Below are positions 11,401 to 23,400 of a stretch of 64,000 nucleotides of DNA, piece by piece. The notes beneath the pieces were generated by a model. It saw nothing but the letters and a program-made list of their open reading frames with translations, did no database searches and had not been told where the DNA came from. The stretch is taken from positions 270,264,698 through 270,328,697 of the forward strand of contig CM040128.1 in assembly GCA_022559845.1 (NCBI GenBank), read 5' to 3'. Position 1 is the first letter of the stretch, and each line of letters starts with the position of its first letter. This DNA comes from Amorphophallus konjac (lineage: Eukaryota; Streptophyta; Magnoliopsida; Alismatales; Araceae). Position numbers and translations under genes: made by a program.

Positions 11401-14400
11401 ATTAATCAAAAATTATGAAAACACCCCAAAATTACAAGAACCCCCCTAATGTCTTGCAATTGCAAAAACACCCTGTAAATTTTTGAAATTGTGACTATGT
11501 TCCGCATTTTTGCAGAGAAGTCCTGTAAAGCCCACAATTTGTTGACGAAGCCTTGTATTTACGAGATCTTGAGTTTATGCAAATATCTTTTGTTCATTTC
11601 AAGGAATTGCGGAAATACCCTGGGTTCCAGTCAAATTGTGAATATCGTCCTTTGACGAGGGATGTTTGCACATGTACCCTTCTTAAGTCTCAAATTGTCT
11701 TCACACTCGTGGCCCATACCGGCCCATACCAAACTGCACACATACTCGAGTGTTATTTAGAAATTACCAAAATATCTCTAGGACATTTCAAAAATTACCA
11801 AAGTATCTCTGGAGCTCGGAAATGCAAAATACCCTTGGAATTCAAAGTGTCCCTAAACTCTTTACCCCTACCACTATCGGGTTGTATTTAATCCCCAAGA
11901 GGTGTTAAATTGTGGCATGGTCCTCAATCCATGCCTAAACTCAAATGTCAATCCCCTGCCTACCCTTTGTCATCCTAGGCTTGTAGGCTCGCCATGTCTC
12001 TAATCAAATCACGCCTCTATCTGCTTATGTTTCCTTTAAGGAAGCCAATTACGGTTGTTGCAACTCTGAGGTCAGCATCATACCCAGATTGTAAAGGATT
12101 ATAGTTCTTCCTTGATAGTTAAACAAGGGTGTTCGGACTTTATGTCGATGTAAATCAACACTGACTGAAGTCAGTGGGGAAAGATCCAGCACTCAAACCC
12201 AAATCGTCTGATAAACTAAACCCATGGAATTAACAATGCATGTGCTATTTAAATAGCTAATAAATGTGCATTCATGTTCAACAAATGAATATTTTTCTTT
12301 TAAAATTTATATCCCATGTTCAACAATCGGATTAAGTGATTTGGACTTAGGATTTGGAAATGCGGGCCAGGAATCAATTGGCCTGCCAAAAACCAACATG
12401 GATCGGACAATCCATGACAATTTTTTAAACCTTACTCTAGACTATTGAGTTTCTTCCTACCATACGACGTATGTCCTTTGTGCTCCTCCCTTGTGAGTGC
12501 ACCAAGCTTTCACCTTGTACCACAACGTATGTTCTAATTGGATATGATTTTAAGGAAAAAGGTTGCCACTATATGATCCTATGTACACTACTTTGTAGGA
12601 TCACCTTTTTTCATATATATGAATGTTTCTTAATTACATGATGTCAAAATACATAACCATGGTCAAAAATGAAAAGACATGTCTAATGAAGAAAAGCTTC
12701 CACTTTCCAGAAACTGAAGATAAAAGCCATTTTCCACAACAAAATCACTGCTATCATGAATACGAACTGCCACCGCCTCTCTACATGCTGCTAAGCCTGC
12801 CACCCAAGTCAAAAAAACACAGATCCTGTAGATCCATATGGCCCCAAAAACATATACATATGGTAGGAAGGAAAGCTAACAGGATTTATGACATAATCTA
12901 ATCATGCAGGTAATCCCACATCCATTCTCAATTAACTATGCAAATATGCTGAAAGTTTAACCATAGGATTCATTTAAGGAATGAATGCCAATCCATACTC
13001 ATCAATTAACATATCTGCAACTAAGTGTTAGGTATATTTTATATGAGCTATGTTCCTCTATTATTTTACATGATCTACAAGTTCCCAGTTTTCATTCTTA
13101 TCTAGAGCTCTCACCTCTTGTTCCTTTACATTTACCACTTGGGGTCCGTCCTTGATAGCTTCTGCAAAAGAAGTAGGCAAGGAAGAGGAGACAAAGTAGA
13201 GAGAATAGAATAGTGGACAACTGAAAGGCGTGAGTGGGAAACATATTAAACAAGGCACTCTCTATCACCCTTTCTAATATCAATGACTAGATCCAAGTCT
13301 ACTCCATGCTTACAGCAAGCAGAAGAAAGAGATGCTTCGGATCCTGGCTCCTCAAACCTTGATGCTAGAGCCATTACATGGATTTTTCTGTGCTATTCTC
13401 CCATTCAAAGGGTTATAAATTTTTTACCCTAAATTATCAAAGGATGTTTTCTTCCTGGAGTCAGTCTTACCTTCATTTACTACCTTTTCCTCAATAAAGG
13501 CCAACCTTAGTACAAGAAAACTTCCATATCTCCTTTTCTCCCATCCTTGACACAGTTGATCCACTCTCTATCCTATACATGCCACAGATGACTACAGAAG
13601 GAAGGCAGGTTGGTGCTACTATTGAAGCTTAAAAATACTTATCCTGCAAGAAGCAGTAAGAAGAACTTCTTGTGGATCATCCTAAGAGGATGCCGAGACT
13701 CCAAGTCAATGGCTGAACCATGGTTTGCAATCTCCCAAGCTCTCAAGCTTGCCAAGGTTCAAAATGCCTAAAACACCTAGCCAAAGGTATGCAAAGTTTG
13801 GGCTCATGTGCTTGGATTAGCCAGGCTTTTGGCTCATCCAAGCTTGAGGGCTTTGAACCCATTCCTTTCCTCCACCCCACCCGCCATAATGCTATGAACA
13901 CTTAGAGCCAGTATGTGATTGCTATTGAGCCACATGCCATTGTCTACTTGCTATTGTCAACCTGTCACATGCCATTGATCCACAAGCCAAAGAGGGGGAG
14001 GAGGAGGTGAAGAGGAAGAAGAAGAAAGAAGGATAGAGGAAGAAGGAGACAGGCTCCTGGCCATGGTGAACCTGCCCATTGACCGTTGGCCACCTGCAAG
14101 CTAGATAGAAGGATTAGTGCTCCCCTCCCCCCACCCCCCACCCCCCCACACACCCAACCTGCTACTCTGCACTCCCTCTGTTGCAGGTGGCTTTTTCTTC
14201 ATGTATTTTTGCGTTGTTAACTGGCTAAGTGAATGCCATTTTAAATTTCCACTAAAAAATATAAGCTTATCATAATCTCTACTACCATTTCCGATCTTTT
14301 GAGATTTCTTCAAGATTTCTCATCTCTCTAAGATCTCTTCTCTCCAACCCTTCTGAGATAAAACTGAGATCCGATACAACATTCCTTGGTTTGAACTTTG

Positions 14401-17400
14401 AACCCAGCTAATTAGCATCTGTTTCTTCCTGTAAGACTGGACAGGATTGGACCCATCTACTGCTGTGGAAAAGGGTACTAGTCACTAGACAACTCCAGAC
14501 ACCCTATTTCTAATTATGTTTTTTACTCACACCTTTCATTCGTCTACTATTACTTATGTTTATTTTGTCCACTTCCTTCCTGGAGAGAAGAATCTAGTTG
14601 GGTTTAAGTGAGTTTGTACCATCAAATGTAACTCAAATGGTACAGTGAAAAGATGTAAAACAAGATTGACTGTAAAGGGTTTTACACAGATAAATTAAAT
14701 CATTGATCAAGAGAGTTTGTGCTAGTGGCTAACCTCAGGACCATCAGAGCTATTATTTACCTTGCAGTTGTTCTCCTGGAAATTGGCTCAGAATGAAAAT
14801 GCTTGTCTAAATGGTGATTTACATGAGGTGTATATGCTACTGCCACCAAGATTTGAAATCAATGGGAAGATATCCATGTTGAAGAAAGACTTGTGTGGAC
14901 TGGAATAGATGCCTAGGGCCTGATTTGAAAAATATAGACTCGTAATGATTCAGTTTGGCTACAACAAGGAAGTGTATGTCATATTTTGTTCACCAAATGG
15001 AAGCATGGATAACTTGTTATTCTACTTGTGTATGTAGATTACAAGGTTATTGTAGGCGACGATGAGAAAGAAACTCACGTATCGGACAACACTCTGGCAA
15101 GAAAATTTTAGACAAGATCCTAGTTTTCTCAAGAAGTTCCTTAAGATGGAAGTGGCAAGGTCTCAGAAAAGCATTTACATCGGTTATCGAAAGTATGCCT
15201 TTAGACCTACTCAAGGAAACTGGGAAGTTTGGGTATTAGGCTAGCACATGAGCCCCTCTTAGAGGGATCTAAAGGCATGTATCAGGAGTTAAATAAGGAA
15301 GCTTCCTTTCTTGTCCTTCACACAGCTAAATATTTCATATACAATGACAGCAATGAGTCAGTTTATGCTTGCTCCTAGGGCACCATATTTCAGGGATGTA
15401 GCTTGGATATTTAGGTGTATAAAGTCCCATTCAGGAAAGGACTATTGTTATCCAAGACTTAACAGTTGAGGTCTGTAAGGATACTATGATGCAGATCAGG
15501 CGGATTCTCAAGATGTTAAGTGATCTACCATGGGATATTGTGCCTTCATTGGAGGTAATCTAGTAAAAAAATTGTTCAATCAAGTGTGGAAGCTGAATAC
15601 AAATCTATCTTATAGATTGACTGAGTTTGTATTAGTTTAAATTTCTCCCCCAGGATATGGAGCTGAAGGTGAAGCATCCTATGAAGTTTTACTGTGACCA
15701 CAAGGTTGCTATCGATATCCAACATGATAGAACCAAGCACATTGAGATTAATCAACACTACAGAAGTTGGGCACTCGAGAGCTTTGTCTGCATTATGTCA
15801 AATCTGCAATCCAACTGACATCTCTTCACAAAGGGGATGACAAAAGATCATTTCGCCTGAACTCTAAGCATGCTGGACATAATTGACATCTATGCAAACC
15901 TGAGGGGAAATGTGGGAAGTGATTGAGTTTCTAGAATAGTGAAATAGTCATAGTCCATCATATAATCTTGTTTTCGTTGGTTTTAGGATAGTAATTTAGT
16001 TACATGTTTTCTCATTTAGTCTGCCTCTTAGAGAATGGACAAATTAGTCCTCTGTAGTCATTATTCTTAGCCTTAACAAGGGGAGGGACTGATGCTCCTA
16101 TTGTTGCAACCATCTGCCGTGTCATACCTTCTTTCTCTCTCTGTCACACCTCTCCCCATACCTTTTGTGTTTCTACGAGTTTATTCAGTAATCATGAATA
16201 TGAAAAGAAGTGTAATATGAATATAAATCACGGATTACTTCTTCATAATGAAACACACTGAATTTATCGTGCAGCTTACTCTATAATGTCTATAATTTCT
16301 GAAACGATTCTGTAGCCTAGACCAATGAGGGGTTATCCTTCATGAACTGTTTAAAGATGAATGAAGGCAATAAAGTGACTTTATAAGCTTTGGTGTGGGG
16401 AATTCCAGTCACATTCTGGAAAATCCCCAAGGAGGACCCTTTTTCTTAATCAAAGAAATTTCTATGAATGCTTATTTGACAGAAGGCCTTGGTTGTCAAT
16501 ATGAAGGAAGGAGGAACCAAGGTCAACCTCAAGATTGGTCGGCCCAAAACCCACTGACTTCTCCAATCTCAATTCGACTCAAGTGTGATCCTCATAATCC
16601 AGCCTTGTCCAAGATCAGTGCATTTTTTAACATGAAAAAAATATATAGAAAATGTGAAACATAAAAATATATCTTAACAATGAAATTACTCAAATCAAAC
16701 ATGAAGACTAGATTCAAAAGTAAAGGTAAGATGAAAGCAAACTTCCATTGTATGCTTACATTGTGTATAGTATACACACACTGCACCTCATCTATCCATG
16801 ACATATAATGTGCATATATTTGTTGATACTAAGGCACCAGTCATAGTCATCTATAGTAGCATAAATGACTATAACCAGCATCCAACCAGGGATTTCTGGT
16901 AACCGGTAGAACCTTCTAGTGATTGCTAGGATGATGTATCCAAGTATTTGGAATGGTAATAACCATAACGCTGCCTGAGTAGCTTAATACACCCATAATA
17001 CTGTAGATAAATTGTAGTAGCCGCTCAGATAGCCATATACCTTAATATGAGCCTACAATGATGCAGTTCATTATTCAAACTGGGATAACAGCTCTACTTT
17101 CCACCCTCCACATTTAAGTTTCTCTTCTTGTATAGCCTTCTTCTTTTGGGGCCAATCACATTAATAATGAAAGAAGTTTGAAATGTAGCCCAAGTCATCA
17201 ATTCATGTGTTTTTGCTTCCTATCTCAGTTTCCCCTAGCCTTCCTTCCTCCAAATACTTGGAGTGGGCTCCTTTCCTTGCTTGTTGTCGTAGTCCTCATT
17301 CTGTGGTGCAGGTACAAACTATTGCTCCTTTTAAAAGAAGCATAAGTGTGACCTTGTCCAAGAATAGTCACAATACCATGTCCTCCATCAAAAGTATCAC

Positions 17401-20400
17401 TGCAAGTGGTGGAGATGGAATCATCTGGGGTTTGATAAACGACACGGTCATCAGGTTCCAATGTCTTCAACTTCTTTCACAATGCCCAAATCTGCAATAT
17501 CTAGATGATTTGCTGATGTTCTTTTTGGCATTGCCTTCTTTCCCAGACAGTCATTCTTACTGTTCTAGCACATGGGAGGTAGGAGTTCAAACTCTAGAGG
17601 TAGCAGAACATCATCCACCTTTCCCTAAGCTCATTGCCAATCATTGGGTTGAACTCTAGTGGACTAGATGCCCTTGTGTGCACCCATGCACTGAGTGGGC
17701 CTTGTTCATCAGAGATGGCATATAATTTTTTTGCCTCTTTGATATCTCCTTTAACTAAATATGATGTACTTTTTATCTTTCTTCTCTCTATACATTTTGC
17801 ATCAACTAGAGATTCTTTAGCATTAGCCCCACGTTATAGTGCTAGAATATGAGCTTGTTCAGCGATAACAATCTCAATATGTTTGCTTGGTAATTCCTCT
17901 CACTCTTAAGTGGTAGCCACCGGACTCAACGTTCTGGCTGCTACATGTTAGCCATGGGTTCTCCCATGATCCAGCCATTAGTCAGCCATAAACCATAGAA
18001 GTGAAAGTAGATAATTAGATGAGCAATAACCATTTCCTAATAGGTTAGGGAAATCATCGATCATTCCCTGGACTCAGAATTATCACTACTTCATGCAATA
18101 ATCGTTCCAAATTGGCATAACTTTAGCTTATAAAAACTTATAAAAATGCACCTGGCCTTATCCTCATCTACCAGCGTGCATCTGATCACATTCTTCATCC
18201 CAATGAAAACTTCATCACCATTGCTGACTTCTTTGGAATTCTTTGCACACTAGCATTGGGGGTTGAAAAAATATTCTAAGCAGAAAATTAAGAACTAGTC
18301 ATGGATGAAGCATGTTTATGAAACATTGTGAATGGCAAAGATAAATAATCTCTTATTGTATGTGTATCATGGTGATGCCCTGTACCACTTCCTGTCAATT
18401 GTATCTAACTGTTTTGTATGTTTTGGGGTTGTTGAGTTGTATAAATCTTTGGTTCTATCTATGGCTTCATAAAGATGATCAATGTTTGCTTTCCTATCAT
18501 TATCAAAAACTCTGAACAAAAGTGGTTCAACCATATTTAGAACCTTCTGCATACCCTTCCAGAAAGGCTTGGATTGAGTAAAATCAAATGCCTTCTTTTC
18601 CTTATTCTTTGCTTTGGTTGGTGCATGACCCTTCATGTATTTTTCCATTCTATGTTGTAATCATTTTCACCAAAGTGACTTCTAAGAATACATACTCTGA
18701 GAAATTGCACTGTGATTCAGACCTAATGGCTCTATGATGCAGTTGTAGGATCCTGACATTTTTTTCTTTTTTTGCCTGGAACTTCTCTAGGAGTAGGATC
18801 CTGACATATGCCTTTCAGTATCAAATCAATGCAGCGGGCTGAGCATGTAACCAAAATAGATGTTTCTGCTTTTCCACTAGTTTGCCTAGCTACTTTTAAT
18901 GCAAGTGTTATCCATCACTGTTTGGGCGTCACTTTTAATACAAGAGTGTTATCCATCATTATTTGGGCAACCTTTTTGACCATCTTGTCTATTAACACGA
19001 GCGAGAAATCCAGAGCTTTGACCTTGCCATCAATGTCTTTTAACAATATGATCAAAAGGTTGATCATTCATCAACTTGTTATTCCTCATAAGAAAAGAGT
19101 GGTATTTTGATAATATAATTCTTAACAATAGCTAATAAAAAGAAAAGTCTAAAAGATGCACGTTCAACCACTTCATCGGCTCGTGGGGTAGCTCTTGGCC
19201 TACCAAAGGAGATGCGGTTGTGTGGTGGCTGGTTTTGCACGCCACCCTTTGGTCCTTGTGGGGTGAAAGGAATAATAGGATTTTTAGAAGGGAAACTAGA
19301 GCTGAAGAAACCCTTGTTTCTTTTATTTGCGATAGAGTGAGGGAATGGGCGGAGATACTATGTCATGTTAATTCCCTCATCTCCCCTCTTTTTGTTTGGT
19401 TGGGGGGTTAGGGAGGTCCTCACCATCTTGGTGTTTCCCTTTGTATAGGGTTTTTTGGATGTTCTTGGGCTTACTTGTACATCTCTCTCTCTTTTTCTTT
19501 TAATACAATCATGTACTACCCACTCCCCCCCCCCCCCCAAAAAAAAAAACCATCAAATATTATTGTGTGGTCATACTTGCCTGATATCCTATGAGATAAG
19601 GTAATACACAGATATCATTTAGCCCACCTCTTGGTCAAAATATATCTTATGTATCTTGTATGGAGTTGGCCAGGTACACCTTTACTAATATTGCTGATGG
19701 TTGCTATCATTTCTTAGTAGTATGAACCTTTAGCAGCATTTGTAGGGTTTTTGTTGAAGAACCATCTTGACTTGGTGTTTTCCAATCTTCTCCTTATAAA
19801 GTATTAAGTTTTTGAATGTCATAGTAATGGAGGGTTGCTTCTTTTTTCTTGTTGAGATATGGATAGAGTACCGACTCTGGGGTCTCCATTATAAGGTCTA
19901 TCATATCCTCATTTGGATACTGATGCACCTTTGTATGCCACTTCAACACCAGTACTTTCCTGCCCTATAACCTAAGCAGCATATTGGGTGGTGCATCTGA
20001 AAAAATCCTCCTCATCTCAGTGTAAAATTTTGAATAGATGCAATTTGTGCTTTGAAAGAATTAAGGCAGTGTTCTTTTTATTGGGATCAAAATCATCTTT
20101 TTGTCGACTCTTTGGGGCCAATTATCTTGTTATAAAAGTGCGGACTCTGGCATTAAGCCACTTAGAGGAGAAGACAGCTCTTCCCGTAGTTGTTGCTTCC
20201 TCGCATTGGTTGCCTTGGCTTCTACTCTTTGGCTCATATAGTTACAGAATAGAATTTGGAGTTTTATGGAAGATGCATTGCAGAATCCCTTGATTCTGCT
20301 GAGAGTGTTGCTTGAAGTAGTAGATTTACTGGAAATAACTCTACTATATAGTTGCACTTCACTTTTCTTTACTTGATACCTACCGTTATGCAGCGACCCC

Positions 20401-23400
20401 CATGCCAAGTCATTGACAGATCTCTTAAGGAGGCAGGACTCCTCGTGTTACTTAGACGCCATCTTTGCTGAGGTGGGATGGAGCACCACTAGTGCCAAGT
20501 AGAGCAGCAGTAGCAGCACCCCAGGCTATTAGAGAGTGAAGAGGTTGTGTGGGATTAAGGGAAAAAGGGGCAGAGAGGTCGTAGTGGAGATGAGATGCTT
20601 ATAATAGCGAGAATGCTCATCATAGTGATATTTCTCCTTCTTGTGAGAGAAGAGTAAGGAAGAAGAGGCTAGAAGGCACTTGTGGTGCCTTGAGATGCTA
20701 AGGGGTTATACAAATCCCCCTTTGTGTTTATAGTTGTTATAAACAGGAGGGAAGAACTGGTCGAAGTGGCGCTTATGGAAGTACTACAGGATTCTAAGAG
20801 AATGGTACAGCTAGGGAGCGTGGCAATACCTGGAGTGATGGAGCCATAAACATAACCCCATAGCTTTGCAATAAGCAGGTTGGACTACAAGATAGCGGCC
20901 TAGATGGCATAATTGCTGACCCCCAGTCAGCTAAATATCCATCTTAGGAATATCAGACGTGGATGTCATGGTGACAGCTGAAGAACGTCCCAAAGAAGTT
21001 GCGGAATGACGAAATAGACCACATGGATGTGATTGGAACAATGAAAAAAACCGATATGGATATATAATGGTGCTCGAGTTGCCTTGTATAGTCATTGGTG
21101 TTAACCGTAGAGATGTTGTCATAAGCGACAAGGCCTGCCAACATCATGGAATGGCCCTGCAAGGTGGAAAAGAGAAGAAGAAGAAGAAGATTTTAGGTGA
21201 ACCGGTTCGTTGAATTGAATTTAAGTCAATTGGATCTGAGATAACGGGTTCGGATCCGAATAACTTAGCCTAATCGGATAAATCCAACGGTATAGGGAGA
21301 CCTGTTCCTCCTCCTCGCTCACCCAACAGGTGGGGAAAGCCTTGGTGCAGGTGCAGGTGGGGTGACAGCTGGCGACAGTAGGGGTGATGGCGACGATGAT
21401 GGCAAAGACTATGCCAGCGGAAAGCGACGGCAACGGCAAGGGCAGCAGCCGAGAGCGGTGACGACAAAACCATGTTTCCATGAAGGAAACATGACAGAAG
21501 AGGAAGCCCGCGAGAACAGGGCCCCACCGGAAGGGAAGCGCGAGGCCGAACGACCATGCCAGAGAAGAAAAGGGCCACTAGTGGCCTGGTATCGAGGAAG
21601 GGAGCCTGCAACGTCTCGAGGGGATCCAATCCTTCATATCAGAAACGAGAATGAAGGGTTGACTCTGATACCATCTTACGAACAAAGGGAAGGGAAAAAG
21701 TGGAGGGCGCGCCCTCTCCAATGCTATTACTCATGTATCCATACAAGTGCAAGAGCCTTATGGCCGGCCTATTTCCTAATCCTAATCATCATCATCATCA
21801 TCATCATAACCTTATCCCAATTATTTGGGGTCGGCTACATGAATCATGTTCCGCCAAAGATTTCTATCAAGTGTTATATTCATATTTAAACCCAAGAAAC
21901 TAATGTCCTTCCTAATAACATCGCACTATCTCATTTTAGGCCTTCCTCGAGTTCTTTTACTAGTATCTACTAAGATTCGGTCACATCTTTTAACCGACGC
22001 TCAGTTAGGGCAACGAAGCACGACCAAACCACCTGAGTCTATTTTCTCTCATTTTACCAATTATCAAGCATGTTTGGATTTTCTAATCCTAATAGGATCC
22101 CAAAATATAGAATGGAAGCTTTGCAAAGATACAAGAGGTCTTTAAGATCTCTCTTAACTGTTGTCACTAGCCATTTTCCAATGACCGGCAATGACTAGTT
22201 GGGAGTCACGAGGAGTTGGGAGTAGATTGGCATACATCCAGGATGATCCATTCGGTTTCGGCCAAAGGGGTGGAATAACAATCCAGATCTAGAATGGCTT
22301 ATCCTAGCCCATCCCTTAGCAACATTTGTGGGGATATTGTTGAAGAACCATGTTGACTTGTCACTTCCAGTCTTCTCGTTACAAATTTTCAAGTTTTTAA
22401 ATGCTCTAGTGACGAGGTTTCTTGTTTCTCTTTACTGTGAGATATGGATACAAAGTATTGTGGGCATTCTTGTTTCTGTTCTCTGTGAGGTCTACCACAT
22501 CTTTGTTTGAAGCTTGATGCACATTTATACTCATCTTGGCACCATTATTTTCAAGGCGTCGCCTAGGCGCCCAAGGCGACCAGGTGCCTAGGCGAGCACC
22601 CCATTAAGGCACTCACTTGGCTGTCTTGGTGCACGTAGGCCACCTTGGGCCCACCTAGCCTGACTTGACAAGACATCCACTCCTTGATTTGAAATTTGTT
22701 TTAGTATTTGGGCAAAAGTTCAAGGGTAATTTTGAAAATTTGACAAATGATATGTCAAGATTGGAAAGAGAAGATAAGACTTGCATTTCCCTTCCCCCTT
22801 TCTCTTGGATTCTTCTCCCTGTCGGTTCCTCTTCTCTCCTCTTAAGAGCATTGATTCATATTTGCATGGTGCACTTATTGAAGTTAATACCATTTTTATG
22901 TCTCTTTTTGATAATTCACAAGTGAAAAATTATGAAATTATTATGTTGATGTGATTATAATTTATCCAGAAATGTGTCATATTTATGCTTCATTTTAATA
23001 TACAGAATAACTATTTGAATACCAAATTTTAGATTAAAATTTTTATATCGATTGACAGGTATTCACAAATTCTTATTAGTTTTTTCTTTATTAATTTGTT
23101 ATTGTTTGTCATTTATTCTATTTTTGCTTTTTAAAGTATAGGTATATGTTGAAGGTTTGTGGGTATCAAATTTTCTAGTAACTAAAGATAGAACTTCTAT
23201 GTAGAAAATGTATACTAGTAGTTCTCTTGCAATGTACTTAGTTATACAAATTAGGCTTCGCCTAGGCGCCTTGCCTAATCGCCTAAGCAGTAAGGCGGTG
23301 GGCCACCGCCTTGGTCACCTTAGACGCCTTGACAGCCATGCTTGGCACCAATACTGCCTTTGCCTAGACCCACTAACCTGACTAGTATATTGAGCAGTGC

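Larger units (their letters stand above)
3890..12331 (+). mobile_element. Ty3/Gypsy-like LTR element lacking pol, in LHY intron 3
   Basis: Left LTR 3890-5904, then a PBS-like site at 5908, a leader minisatellite, broken gag frames with zinc-finger modules at 7737-10059, a basic Pro/Lys-rich tail, and a diverged right LTR ending near 12331. TTAAG at 3885-3889 recurs at 12332-12336 as a possible target duplication, but the right LTR would then end in GGA instead of CA, so this is tentative. No protease DTG, reverse transcriptase YxDD or integrase motif was seen, so the element is either non-autonomous or deleted. The two LTRs are visibly diverged. Confidence 0.65.

Noticed and set aside
17207..17659. 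A 150-codon plus-strand frame
   Set aside because: No recognisable family; the opposite strand is also partly open. Probably intronic repeat DNA.
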